Shown piece by piece: positions 50,265 to 61,000 of a stretch of DNA of 64,000 nucleotides. Each line of letters starts with the position of its first letter. Positions within the stretch are counted from its first letter, which is position 1. Source of the stretch: Podospora bellae-mahoneyi (lineage: Eukaryota; Ascomycota; Sordariomycetes; Sordariales; Podosporaceae); contig NC_085881.1 in NCBI RefSeq assembly GCF_035222275.1, forward strand, positions 4,402,001 to 4,466,000. Direction: 5' to 3'. The position numbers and the translations under genes were made by a program. Below the pieces are notes generated by a model. It was not told where the DNA came from. It did no database searches and saw nothing but the letters and a program-made list of their open reading frames with translations.

Positions 50265-50898
50265 CTTGATGTGTTTGTAGTGAACGAAAGTTGGTTATGG
50301 ATGCGTGGAAGCGATTCTGAAGGGATCTGATCTGGCAGCAGCGGTGTTTGCAGAAGGCCAAAGAACGAAGTGTAGTGTCTCGGCGAGCTGATGGAGTCGT
50401 CGTGAGGGTCAGATTAAATGAGACGCAAGCTTTCGAGAAGGGATGCGGGGCCCCCCCCTTCTGGAGAGGCGCCCGGGCCTCCAGCGGGCCTGCATTGCTG
50501 CCTTCTCCTGGGTGCGCGCAACTGCCAAGGCACCACGCCGCCTTCTGTTGGCGTTGGCAGCTCCACCGTCACTGTCAGCCATGTTCCATAAGACCCACAG
50601 GTGCTGGCAGCTGACGGCCGCCCTTCCCCCAAGGCTGTTCCAGCTCTCCAGCGCGCCAGCCAAGGGGTCCCAGCCGGACCTCTCACAGCGCCTCCTGCAA
50701 TTGGCAATTGTGTCTGCTTCCAGTTGGCGTCATCATCCAGAGAGCGAGCGAGTAGCCGGAGCGCATTACGACGGTGATTTACGATGTAATGTCGCAACAT
50801 CCACATTTGCGGCAACATACACCACAAGACGGCCCCTCACTCCTTTAGAACTTCCCATAGCGAATTGAAGGGACCACTTTACCCTTCCTGCGTCCGCC
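50265..50898. promoter_or_regulatory. Divergent promoter, calmodulin / tlg2
   Basis: This 634-bp GC-rich gap separates the two start codons. Open frames crossing it have no domain features. It should carry both promoters. Confidence 0.5.
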
Positions 50899-52094
50899 AT
50901 GTGGCGAGACCGCACAAATCTGTAGGTGGCAGCTTACCAGTTCGTTCTGTTTGGAAAGACGTGAGCTAACGTGTTTGATCCAGCTACATTTCGTACCGGC
51001 AGTCCTACGCCCACCACCCGGCACAACGAAATCGATATGGGCCATCCACCGTGGGCGAGCGCTTCGGCGGAAGCAGCGGCGCAAGCACAGGAGTGCTCTT
51101 CTCGGCAGACGAGGACCGCAGGGGGCTGTTATCTGCTGGAGCGTACGATGTGGACGATGGCGATGCCGTGATCGAAATGGACTTGCTTCCCCCACGATGG
51201 GCCGACGTGTCAGACGAAGTCAGCGAGATCTTGGCCGATATTGCGCAAAAGAGCCAGAAGCTGGAACGGCTGCATCAGAAACATGTGCTGCCGGGGTTCA
51301 ACGACGAGGACACCAAAAAGGCCGAGGAAAGAGAGATTGAGAAGTTGACGCAGGCCATCACGAAGGGATTTCACGACTGCCACGGATGCATACAACGGAT
51401 AGAGCAGATGGTTCGTGAGGGCAAACAGACGGGCCAGATGAGCAAGGCCGACGAGACTATGGCCAAGAATATTCAGGTGAACTTGGCCACCAGGGTGCAG
51501 GAAGCGAGTTCGTTGTTTAGGAAGAAGCAGAGCAATTATCTGAAGAGTAAGAATGCACCCAAATTGTCAAGTATGGAGCTATGGCGGATGCTGACTTTCT
51601 TTGCAGAACTCAAGGGCATGTCTGGACTGATAAGCCCGATGGACCAAACGTCGACATCATTAACTGGGGGTGAACCATCTCTTATGGAATCTGATGCGGA
51701 TAGAACTTATTCGCAAGCTACACTGCAGGCAGCTACACACCAGAAACTTCTCCACTCAAACGACGCTGCCATTGCGCAACGCGAGCGAGAGATTGAGGAG
51801 ATCGCACAGGGCATTATCGACTTGGCGAATTTGTTCCGCGACTTACAAACGATGGTCATTGACCAGGGCACCATGCTGGACAGGATAGACTACAATGTCG
51901 AATCCATGTCGAGCGACGTGAAAGAAGCTGCCAAGGAGCTCAAAGTTGCTGAAGGATATCAGAAGAAGACGATCAAGCGGAAGATCATCTTACTTCTGTT
52001 GCTTCTAATCGCCGCGGTAATCATATTGCTGGTCATCAAGCCCAAGAACCACGGGGGCTCACCACCCAGCCCCCCACCAAGCGAGGACGATTAG
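50899..52094 (+). CDS. tlg2: Syntaxin Tlg2 (syntaxin-16 type Qa-SNARE)
   Basis: Three exons, 50899-50921, 50984-51546 and 51607-52094, give 357 aa. The start MWRDRTNLYISYRQSYAHHP is diagnostic of Tlg2. A Habc-type helical region (about 75-195) is followed by the SNARE motif (about 240-305) with the zero-layer Gln in FRDLQTMV, a basic KKTIKRK, and a transmembrane anchor (about 321-339, IILLLLLLIAAVIILLVIK). A Pro/Ser-rich tail of 18 residues follows the anchor, longer than in most syntaxins. Tlg2 mediates fusion of endosome-derived vesicles with the trans-Golgi together with Vps45. Confidence 0.96.
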
Positions 52095-53118
52095 AGGGAT
52101 CACAATACACACTTGGCACGGCGCATATTTGGAGGGTTTGTTTGACTAGTGTAGAAGGGAGGCTTCCAAGGACTAGAAGAATGCTCCCAGACTGGAGCAA
52201 AGAGCGCAAATGCTTTTGTACCACCTAATTGAGATATGTATGGTATTTAATACCTATATGCCACTGCCTTTCTCCTTCTTAAAAAGTGGACCCGACAGGG
52301 TTGAAGCTTCACAAGCAAAAGGAGGAGCCCGGCTGGAGAAAACGACGTAGTCTCCTGTTGAAAATGACGCTAGCCATATAGAGCCAATATTGACTCAACA
52401 TCAAAAAATGGTGAAAACGCACCAAAACACAGGGTGTTTTCGTGCAGGCCCATCCGACAAATATTTCAACGGCCTCCCACCACAACAGCGAGCACCTCAC
52501 TGGCTTCGGCCCGCAATTGAATTATAAGACCGGTGTGGCCTTAGTTGGTTAAATTGGCCGGTTATTCAATTGGCTGGTCAACTGGGTGGTGGTGGTGAGT
52601 GGTGGTTTTAACTGGGTGCCGTCTAAGTTGCAACCGCACCAACGCGAGCCATTATTCAACACCTTCGATGGCCACGATGCATATCAAAACATCTGTGGCA
52701 TTGAATTCCAGGTCAAAAGTCCACCAAAACGTGCCAAACCAGGTGCAGATTGGAGCTAAAGAGGCCTTGCAAATGTGTGTGGTTGTGCAGGCGGCCTGCT
52801 ACTGGTATTTTTGTATGATTTTCAACATTGGTGCCAAATGTGGCTACGGCCGTTTTCAACAGGAGACTACGTCGTTTTCCCCAACCCGGGCTCGAAAAGG
52901 GGCTCGCAGCCAAACAATCTGCTTAGTAAACCCGGAGCACAGACCACACCTTCCCCGGTTGCAGCCCGCTTTGCTCCGTCATTCCGCTGCCCCAAGCTTT
53001 CGAACCTCTTGCTGACCACCCGAATCAATTGAACATCAGCTTTGTTTGTTGTCGCCGACGCCGAACCGCAAAAAAACACCAACCGCACTTTTATAAATCT
53101 CCGCTCACTTTTCTCACA
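52095..53118. other. Intergenic region, 1 kb, holding an inverted-repeat element
   Basis: It lies between tlg2 and cox7. It contains the paired inverted repeats listed at 52325-52893 and otherwise no supported gene. The last 220 bp should be the cox7 promoter. Confidence 0.6.
52325..52893. mobile_element. MITE-like element with long inverted repeats
   Basis: The left arm 52325-52393 and the right arm 52822-52893 are imperfect inverted copies over about 70 bp. They include a 27-bp core that is identical in inverse orientation (52338-52364 and 52853-52879). The 428-bp interior has no coding capacity and contains GGTT/TTGG-rich sequence around 52530-52620 and a 7-bp hairpin AAAACAC/GTGTTTT near 52423. 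This structure fits a miniature inverted-repeat DNA transposon. No target-site duplication could be fixed, so an ancestral inverted duplication is the alternative. Confidence 0.6.
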
Positions 53119-53805
53119 ATGGGGTAAGCAATTCCTCGGCTTAAGGGATAGGAGTTTGGAGGGGAGGGGAGGGGAGTGGAGGAAGCTTGCAATTCTCGCG
53201 CATGGGGGAAAATACCGACGACATTGGAGGGTCATACGATTGCGGTTGGAGAGGGGTTGAAAGCGACACCACAACAATCACGACGTGAACAGCGACGGGG
53301 AATAGAGTAGTGTGGTTGAGGGGAAAGAACCGAGGGAGAGGATATGGAGAGAAGGAACAGAAAAGGCTAATGGGTTGTCTGTAGTCTCGTCGACGCTCCC
53401 AACAAGGTCCCCCACCAGCAGCGGGTTTACCAGGCTGCCTACCGGGCTCACACTCGTATCTGGAGAATCGTGAGTGTTCCCCTTCCCCAGTCGCAAGGAA
53501 AACAGAGGTGGAGGGAATCTGTCCACTGGAAAGACTTGGCGGTCATTCAAAACCAGAATATGGACATGACAACACGAGGAATCAAACATGACGTACTAAC
53601 CTACGATTCCCTCAAACAGAGCCCCCGCTCCGGCCTCATGCTCACCCCTTACTACGCCCTCATGTGGGGTACCTTCGGTGGTATGTATCACTCCTTGAGA
53701 GTACCAGCAAAGACAGTTAGTTTGGCTGACAGAATCAAAACAGCCTCCATGTACGCCATGGGCCGTCAGGTTTGCGGTTACAAGACCTGGTTCGGCAAGA
53801 ACTAA
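53119..53805 (+). CDS. cox7: Cytochrome c oxidase subunit 7 (VIIa type)
   Basis: Four exons, 53119-53123, 53385-53469, 53620-53680 and 53744-53805, give 70 aa. The first coding exon is five bases (ATGGG); intron 1 is 261 nt. The product reads MGLVDAPNKVPHQQRVYQ, then RIWRISPRSGLMLTPYYALM and ends KTWFGKN. The NKV..Q..YQ start, the (H/S)PRS motif and the following hydrophobic segment (about 34-55) match yeast Cox7. It is a single-pass subunit of complex IV in the mitochondrial inner membrane. Intron 2 has a perfect TACTAAC branch. Intron 1 holds a G-rich run, GGGGAGGGGAGGGG, near 53161. Confidence 0.88.
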
Positions 53806-54322
53806 GCCTACCGCATATCAGATGATGCAGTTTAGCCGTGGGAAGTGAGGGGAGATAGAACAAGGCGGGGATCGAACCTTGGACCACCGCTGGAAACTTG
53901 TACATGTGTGTAGCAAGAGGTTGCTGAGAAACAGCAATAGAACGGAGGTTGCCATTATTCACCATTGTGTTTCTTCCATGTGGTGTGTCCTAAGATGGCG
54001 CGGGATAACTAAGCTTATTCGGTATGTCCGCCGATTGCCGAGGCTGATATGTTTGATGAATTCTGGTTGGTCTTCTTTCACTCTAGCAGTTGTATTAAAG
54101 TCACTTTTTGTATGCTATATGTTCCTTTGGCAAAACAAAAAGCTGTGCTCCCCTTGATCTTTTGACGCCTTCACCCTTAAAACCCGAGAAGTCCTGTGCA
54201 GCAAATAAATAAAGCCCCATTTAAAAGTACATTAATGCGAACAGGCCATGGCTCCTCGTTGTAATTTATGATGGGTATCGTCACCACCCCTTTCAGCTCC
54301 CAACCTCCAACTCTCAACAGGT
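53806..54322. other. Convergent 3' intergenic region
   Basis: This 517-bp gap lies between the stop codons of cox7 and the clathrin light chain gene. A tRNA-like box near 53868 was examined and not accepted. Otherwise it holds 3' UTR-like AT-rich sequence. Confidence 0.5.
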
Positions 54323-55193
54323 TTAATAACCCTCAGCACCGGGGGCCTTCTCGTCCTTGCGTAAGCTGACCAGCAACTCCCTGAATCGTTCCTTACCAGA
54401 GCCCGAAGCACCGCCCTTCGCGCCCTTGCCGCTCACATCGACGATCTTGGCGATGCGCTCCCAGCTGGTGCCGCCCGATGTGGTGTCCTCACGGCTGGCC
54501 AGGAACTGCTCAGCCTCCTTCCTTGACTGGGCAATGGTTTTCTCCTTCTTGTTGTTGTAGTTCTCGTAGAAGTCATCGATGTTCTGCTGGGCCTCCTTGA
54601 CCGTCTCGGCGCGCTGCTGGGCGAACTGCTCTGCCCGCTTGGCGTTGCCGGCGTCCCGCTTCTCCCTCCACTCCTTAATCACTTGGGGCTCCTCCTCCTC
54701 TTGGGCGTAAGCGTTGTAGCCGGAGTTGTAGCTGACGGAGGGACCGGTGATGGTGGCGGTTCCGGCGGGGGGGGTGAGGCCCTGATAACTCGTCAACGTT
54801 GAAACTCTTTATACACAGACACAGCGGCATGTAATGTTGGGTGTTCTTCCATACCTCATTTGGGCTGGTGATGTCAGGGAATTGGCTATCAAACGCAGCA
54901 CTGTTATTGCCGGTGGCAGAGATGCCGCCTCCTAGCAGGTCGTCGTCATCCTCGTCGAAGCCGGCGTCCTCGACTGTCGCGAACTGGTTGGCGTCGTCAC
55001 CGAGAATGGCCTTCTCACGCTCTAGGAAGTTGCTGGTAGTGGGAACCTCGGAGGCATCCTGGACGCCGGTCTGGGCTGCATGCGAAAGTGTTAGAAGCGA
55101 CCTGTTTCCATCCAAGGTACAGGGTATATAGGGGGCTGCAGTCGACTTACCGCCGGAGTCGAAGTCCTCCAACGATGGGAATCTGTCAGCCAT
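54323..55193 (-). CDS. clc1: Clathrin light chain
   Basis: Three exons, 55193-55151, 55075-54855 and 54781-54323, give 240 aa. The acidic N-terminal part includes MADRFPSLEDFD and DAGFDEDDDDLLGG. The central region (about 110-190) is a long charged helix starting IKEWREKRDAGNAKRAEQFA, which binds the heavy-chain hub. The C-terminal TSWERIAKIVDVSGKG block is the conserved light-chain ending. Introns are GTAAGT/CAG and GTATGG/CAG. The light chain regulates clathrin assembly at the trans-Golgi and plasma membrane. The AP-1 gamma gene, its partner coat component, is 7.6 kb away. Confidence 0.95.
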
Positions 55194-55912
55194 GGTGATT
55201 GTGTCTGGTGGTGCCGAAGTTCAAGCGGGGTTATTCGAGGAATATGACAGAATGGAAGGTTTGGAGGATAGGTGGTGGTGTTTGTTCGAATAAATCCAGA
55301 AAGAGGTGCCTTTGATCGCGCCAGGTTGCTGCGCTTGCGCTGGGCTCCGGGGGCTCTGGCTGGCTGGCACCTAGAGCTTGCAGGAGTGATTGGCTGACAA
55401 GGGGGGGGCACCGGCATATGCTTCAATCGGGCACACTGCCACGACTATGCAATAATCAGGTACCGAAACAGTCTTTGATGCATTTGGAGCTGGGCAACAA
55501 CTTCCCAGATCCATTTAAAGCTTCCACATCCCCATCTACTTTTCCCATTTCATCTCTGCAGCAAACAAACAAAAAACAAACTGCGCATTCACTCTGTCCC
55601 ATCCTTCTTCTCTGCCTGGCCACTACGCCTGGACGTTTGGTAGGAAGTGTAGCTCCTGATAGTGCGATTACTCGTGGCAGAGCTCTTGCAAGCCAAAGCA
55701 AGCCGCGACGTCCGCTTTCTCAAAGTTCGGCCATCTGAACCGTGATTTGAGAGCAAGCTTCTGATTGGGGACCCATTCACAACCACCCCCATTATCATCA
55801 GATTTATTGCCCGTCTGCTTCAGTTTCGGCCATCTTGTGTTCAACCAACCCCCGCTGGCCATAGCAACACATCCACACATTTTATCTGTTTTTTCAGTCT
55901 GTATATTCAACA
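55194..55912. promoter_or_regulatory. Divergent promoter, clc1 / CID-protein gene
   Basis: This 719-bp gap separates the two start codons. No coding evidence was found and specific motifs were not assigned. Confidence 0.5.
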
Positions 55913-57304
55913 ATGGCATATACCGATGATGCCGTGTTGTCGAAGCTCTCGGCTCTAAACGAGACGCACGAGAGCATCGCAACGACAGCTCAGTGGATCA
56001 TGTTCCACAGGTACGTTTCGACCTCAATTTAAGCAGAGTCTCGATGAGACTTTTTCTCTGCTTTTTGTAGATGCTAACTGCGTCTGTAGGCGCCATGCAG
56101 CCCAGACAGTCAACCTGTGGCTTGGTAAACTGAAAGACCTACCACCGCCCAAGAGGCTCAACATGATTTATCTTGCCAATGGTGAGTGCCGTCCTCGACT
56201 AAGTCGCTGGCTTTGTTTTCACCTTGCTGACTGTTAATACAGAGGTGACTCAGCAGAGTAAGGCTCGCCACAAGGAGGATTTCATCATTGCCTTTGCCCC
56301 TATTATCGCCGAGGCCACGGCGTCGGCATATAAGGGTGCCAATTCCGAGGTTCAGAATAAGCTTCGCAGAGTTGTGGATGTCTGGAGGGATCGCAGCGTC
56401 TTTGACAGAGAGACTATCCAGGGCTTGTATGAGCGCATGGGAGGTTAGTAAAGTGATACGGCAAATTTGCGATTCCGTGGCTCCTTACTAACGAATTGTT
56501 GTTCTAGAACTTGACAAATCACGCCCTACTAACAATGGCGGTACCTTTGGCGGCTCTGGTTTCCACTCGTCAGGCCCACCTGTTCCCTCTGAGCTCATGC
56601 CGTTGGTTGCTCAACACCAGGCCGTCACTAAAAGTGCCACTCCCATGAAAGCCGCTCTCAGCAACGCCCAGACAGAGTACGAGAAGCTTTCCGACCCAGC
56701 CACCGCACAGGCGACGGTGCTGCCTCTTCAGGCGGCTCGTCTGAATGGGTTGCTCAAGAACCTGGCCAACGCCGAGGGTGCTGTTGCGGAGAGCCTGCGC
56801 ACCCGAAAGGAGATGATTAGAAGCCTAGAGAAGCTTTTGGCCGAGAACCAGAACGCTCTCCAGCAGGAGGAGGCTCAGATGAAGCTGCTCAGCGGCCGTA
56901 GGACTGAGATTGAGCACAAGAAGAACCAGGTCGAGGCAACCATCCTTGGCGGCCAGGTCACCAAACAGGAGGATAGAACCTCTACCGAGCCCGAGCCTCC
57001 TCAGTTTGAGGCACTGACGCCACCTCCCCAGAGCGATGCCGACGATGAGCACGTTCGGAACGACCCTATCAAAACCGAGCAGAATGGCAACAATGGCGTG
57101 CCTCAGCAGACCCCCACATTTCCAGTAGTTGCCCCGGGGATTGAAATGCTGTCTAGCGTTGCTGCAAACTACCAAGCTGTACCTATCAACGGGTCCAATA
57201 AGAAGCGCAAGGTAGCGCCGTCGGATGACTTCCTGGATCTTGAAAACGATGGCATTGACGAGGATGTTAAGGAGATGTTGCGGAAGGATGGTCAGAGTGC
57301 CTGA
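55913..57304 (+). CDS. rtt103: CTD-interacting-domain protein, Rtt103/RPRD1 type
   Basis: Four exons, 55913-56010, 56090-56181, 56243-56443 and 56508-57304, give 395 aa; every junction keeps frame with GT-AG. The N-terminal CID (about 1-135) reads LSALNETHESIATTAQWIMF, then VNLWLGKLKDLPPPKRLNMI and LRRVVDVWRDRSVFD, the signature of the RPRD/Rtt103 family. A coiled coil follows (about 200-290), then an acidic disordered region and a basic KKRKV nuclear-localisation-like motif near 365. Family role: binding Ser2-phosphorylated RNA polymerase II CTD during 3'-end processing and termination with Rat1. Confidence 0.92.
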
Positions 57305-57654
57305 GATTGCTGGGTTCCGACACTGGGTTAATCTAGGAAACACGTTTTCTGAAATCTGCATACTGGAGGTTTCATTGCATTTTGATTGTGTTTGTATATA
57401 CTCCCCAGACCAGCCACCAACCTAAGAGTGTAGGTATAACGCTCTAAATCCTGTCTGTTCTGTTGTACAATAATATACTTTCGACTGAGCCAACCTCCCA
57501 GCCCATCCATTATGCAAAACCCCAACCAACCCAATTGGTATCCCAAAACGCCGTTATACCCAAACAAAGCAAATATTCATGTGTGTCGTGGTGGATGTGT
57601 GTGTGTTTCATCGAAGAGAGTGCCTCTTGATAGGGAGTTGTAGGTAGGTATGTT
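57305..57654. other. Convergent 3' intergenic region
   Basis: This 350-bp gap separates two stop codons and contains a short GT repeat near 57596. No other feature was seen. Confidence 0.5.
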
Positions 57655-58008
57655 TTAAACACGACCATCAAGACCCGAAGCCGCAAGGTATGGCCACCCG
57701 AGGATCATGCCAATGGCAGGGAAGTAACTGTATCATCGCCGTCAAATGTTAGCCATCTCTTCTGTTGATTTGAATGGGGGGAGAGAAGAAAAAACATACA
57801 CAGCACCCTGCTTTCCAACCCTCTTGATCTGTCTCCCCCAGTCGGCGGCGGCAGAGTTGGTCGAGACGGGCAGACGCTCAAAGGGGGCGTGCTCGAAGGA
57901 GCGGGCGAACTGCCGGAGGGACTTGTAGACGGAGAAGGTTCTCTGTTGCTGCTGAACACCGCGGAAGGCGACGTTGCGGGCGGCGAGGCGGGCAAGGATG
58001 GGAGACAT
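57655..58008 (-). CDS. Small mitochondrial membrane-protein candidate, 93 aa
   Basis: Two exons, 58008-57800 and 57727-57655, join in frame through GTATGT, a CTAAC branch and CAG. The start MSPILARLAARNVAFRGV and RTFSVYKSLRQF resemble a cleavable mitochondrial presequence. The second part reads WGRQIKRVGKQGAVYFPAIG and continues into a hydrophobic stretch MILGWPYLAA ending DGRV. The arrangement suits a single-pass inner-membrane protein such as an accessory subunit of a respiratory complex or ATP synthase. I could not assign the family. Codon bias and splice signals make translation likely. Confidence 0.75.
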
Positions 58009-61000
58009 TTTTGATGTTTTGTTGGTTGAAGTGGTGATGAATAGAGGTTTAGTTGAGATGTTGGTACTAAAAGTACACAGAGAGAGAGGAGATTGTTTGT
58101 TTTGTTGGTGTTGGTGATCTGAAAGATCGAGGAGCTGTGTTGATGAAGCTGTTGATGATGATGGTGATACAAAAAGGGAAAGATACAAACAGGATGATGG
58201 TCAAGAGTTATATATTACTATTTCCAGCAACAAAAGTCATTCCATCAAAGCCCAGAATGAACCACCTTGACCAACATCATCTCCCGAATCGATCCATCCG
58301 GCTGGTTGGTATCCAAGCTCGTGTACCGAAAGCCTAGAATGAACCTCCAGCTCCCAAGCTTCCGGCTCCTCTTCGTCGTTTACGCCGTCGCCAACACAAA
58401 ATCAGGCGCTCCCACAGACAAAATCGCACCACCCTCACCCAGAAGCACCAGATCAGCCCTACGGCCGTCAGCAAAGTTGGGTAACAGCTCGGGCCACCGC
58501 AGTCTCGTTTCGCCTCACCATCTGGCCAGCTGGGTGTGGAAATCGTGCCATGGGCCCCTCGCCGTTGACGACGTTGGAGAGCTTGGCGCCGCCCGTGGTG
58601 TGATTGTCGGAGGTGGCCGGGGGTGGGCATTGGCAAGCTGGGCTGAATGGGGATGAATGGGAAGTTTGTGATTGGGCGGAGCTGGGGTTAGGAAGGTAAA
58701 GTGGATATGCCATCCCAAGTTTGGGCTCGGTTGGCATCTGACATCTGATTTTGGGGATTCTAGATTTTCCCCAGAAATCCCAAATGCGACCACTTTCGGT
58801 GTTGATGACTGCACAAACGTTAATCCGAGGTGAACTGAACAACGTGACGGTTTGATCTGGGCCAATCTCTCAGATCAGATCGGGTTATCAAGGGATGGGA
58901 AAATTGAACCTGGAATTCACAACGCGGTTTGCTCCGACATGGGAGTTTGGTTATGGGAAAGTTGGAGCGGGCAAAGCAAGTCGGCGGTTTGCGATCCTGA
59001 TCTATCCGGTGCCTGGATCGAAATCTCATGATCCTGCCTAATTCTGGATAGGATCTGGAGCTGAGAGGTTTGGGTCTGGCACAACGGTTGATATTTGTCT
59101 TCCTGAACGACACTCTGAGAGCAAAAGCTCACAGTGATGGGAATCAGGCCGTCTCCGTCCATCATCCCCACGGTGACCATGATATCACATTTGTTGCTCC
59201 TGTATTGCCTATATGAGTATTCGTGTATGGCTGGGGCTTACCTCGTCCGTTCGTGTTGGTCTTTGCATCCGGTTTCTGCAATTGCTTTTTGTTTCGCGAT
59301 GGCCCTCATCCAGCATACAGCTGATTGGAGCGAAGCTCCGTAAGGTTATGGGTGAAAAGCATGGCTGGGGTTTGCTTTACTTATTGTAACTGAAAGCTGA
59401 TAAACGTAGGATTCTTGGCAACCAAGAGATTTCTGGATCCTTATTGACCCATTCTCATATCTGGAGCATTTCCTCCTTCGAGGAGACGACCGGGGAGGTT
59501 CGAGGCCCAATGTCGGCTTGCTCTGTAGACTTAGCCGCTTATCATGCGAAGTAGTCCCTGGCCATAATGAATGAGTGTTGAAAATGACACAACACCAGGG
59601 TGTCATGCCTACTGCCTGAGTGACAAGAGCGTGCTCAACCAAGTTTTGGTGACCACACGCTGGGTTTTCAATATACAGTAAATCGTCCACATATCCCACA
59701 AAAGTCACGAGTTAGTACAACCATTTTATTTTAGGTCGAACAAACCTCAGCTTCTTCCTGATCACCGTCCCACAAGTCCCACCAGCTTTGTCAGAATCCC
59801 GACGCCTTAAGAAACCACATGCCATCACTCATCGCCAATCCATCCGCTTCGGTAATCGTAGCGTCGTAGGGCAACCAAACTTTTGTGTACCCTCACAAAC
59901 CTGGAATCCCTTGCTTTGTCATATTCTCGGACTCGGTATCCATCGACACCCGCCAGTCCCTCTTCCGCTCTTTTCCTCGTCCCCCCACCACCAGAAAGAA
60001 CAGCTCTCTCTCAACACCACATCCAGCATCATCAGCTCTCCTCCTGCACATCCTATATCAAGCCACCCTGCCTTCCCTATTTCCACCGCTGATGCCCAAC
60101 CCAGCCACCATTTCCCATGGTCTCCTATTTCGAGGAGTGTGTAACACACTCAATCGCCACCACATACGGGATAAAACCGCCCGTTCTGGCATCCCGGATG
60201 GCTCATCCCGACTCATTCTCATACGCACATTAACAGGATGCGCGGGTCCCAGAGACCACAAAAACGCCACGCCCTGCAGTCCCATCCCACCGGTCCCCCT
60301 TGGCCCCATTTCCTACACCCTCATGTTCCACATGCACTGAGAAACTCGGTGAGCAAGTACCACTCGAAAGTGAGGCGAGCCGGGAAGTTATCAAGAGATA
60401 CCTTCCACAGTGCAAGTGAACTCCCCCCCCTTCCTCTCCCCCCTGTCCTTGAACCCTGGTGCTACCCTGTTGCATGTGCAGTGCAGCAAAGCAACCCGCC
60501 TTTCGAATAACGTCCCCCATTGACCACCGATGCTTTGCATGATGCCTCTTGTAGCGGCGTGTTGCTCAGATCCCATTCCTACCTATAGGAGCCCTCGTTT
60601 TCTCCTGTCGTTCTGACTGGCAGGCGAGATTTCCCAAGTAGGTCATTGACCGACCGAAAAAGCAAGTTCTCTCCCCTCCCATTGCTTCCCCCTACCCAAG
60701 TAAAAAGGCACAGAGCCCAGCCAGCAAGCATGTTCCCTGTCCGGTTCCTCAAGAACGCAGGATGTTGATTCTTGTTGCCTGTCTCAATGAGTGTCGTCCT
60801 GTGGTCCTCGAATCCTCAGTACCCTGATCCTGGTCCTGGTCTCTCCCTGCTGATATTGTTCGGATGCCTTGTCGTACCCTGCTATCTCCCACTCCTTCGC
60901 AAGCTTCACACAAGCTGAATACCTCCATCTCGTCGTATGCCGCTGGGTTGTTGCGTGTTTGGGTTATGTACCATGGAAGGGGCGGCTTCAATTGACCTAC

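Noticed and set aside
53866-53885. tRNA-like B box (GGTTCGATCCC) on the minus strand
   Set aside because: The flanking bases do not form the T-arm stem, and no acceptor stem or A box fits at the expected distance.
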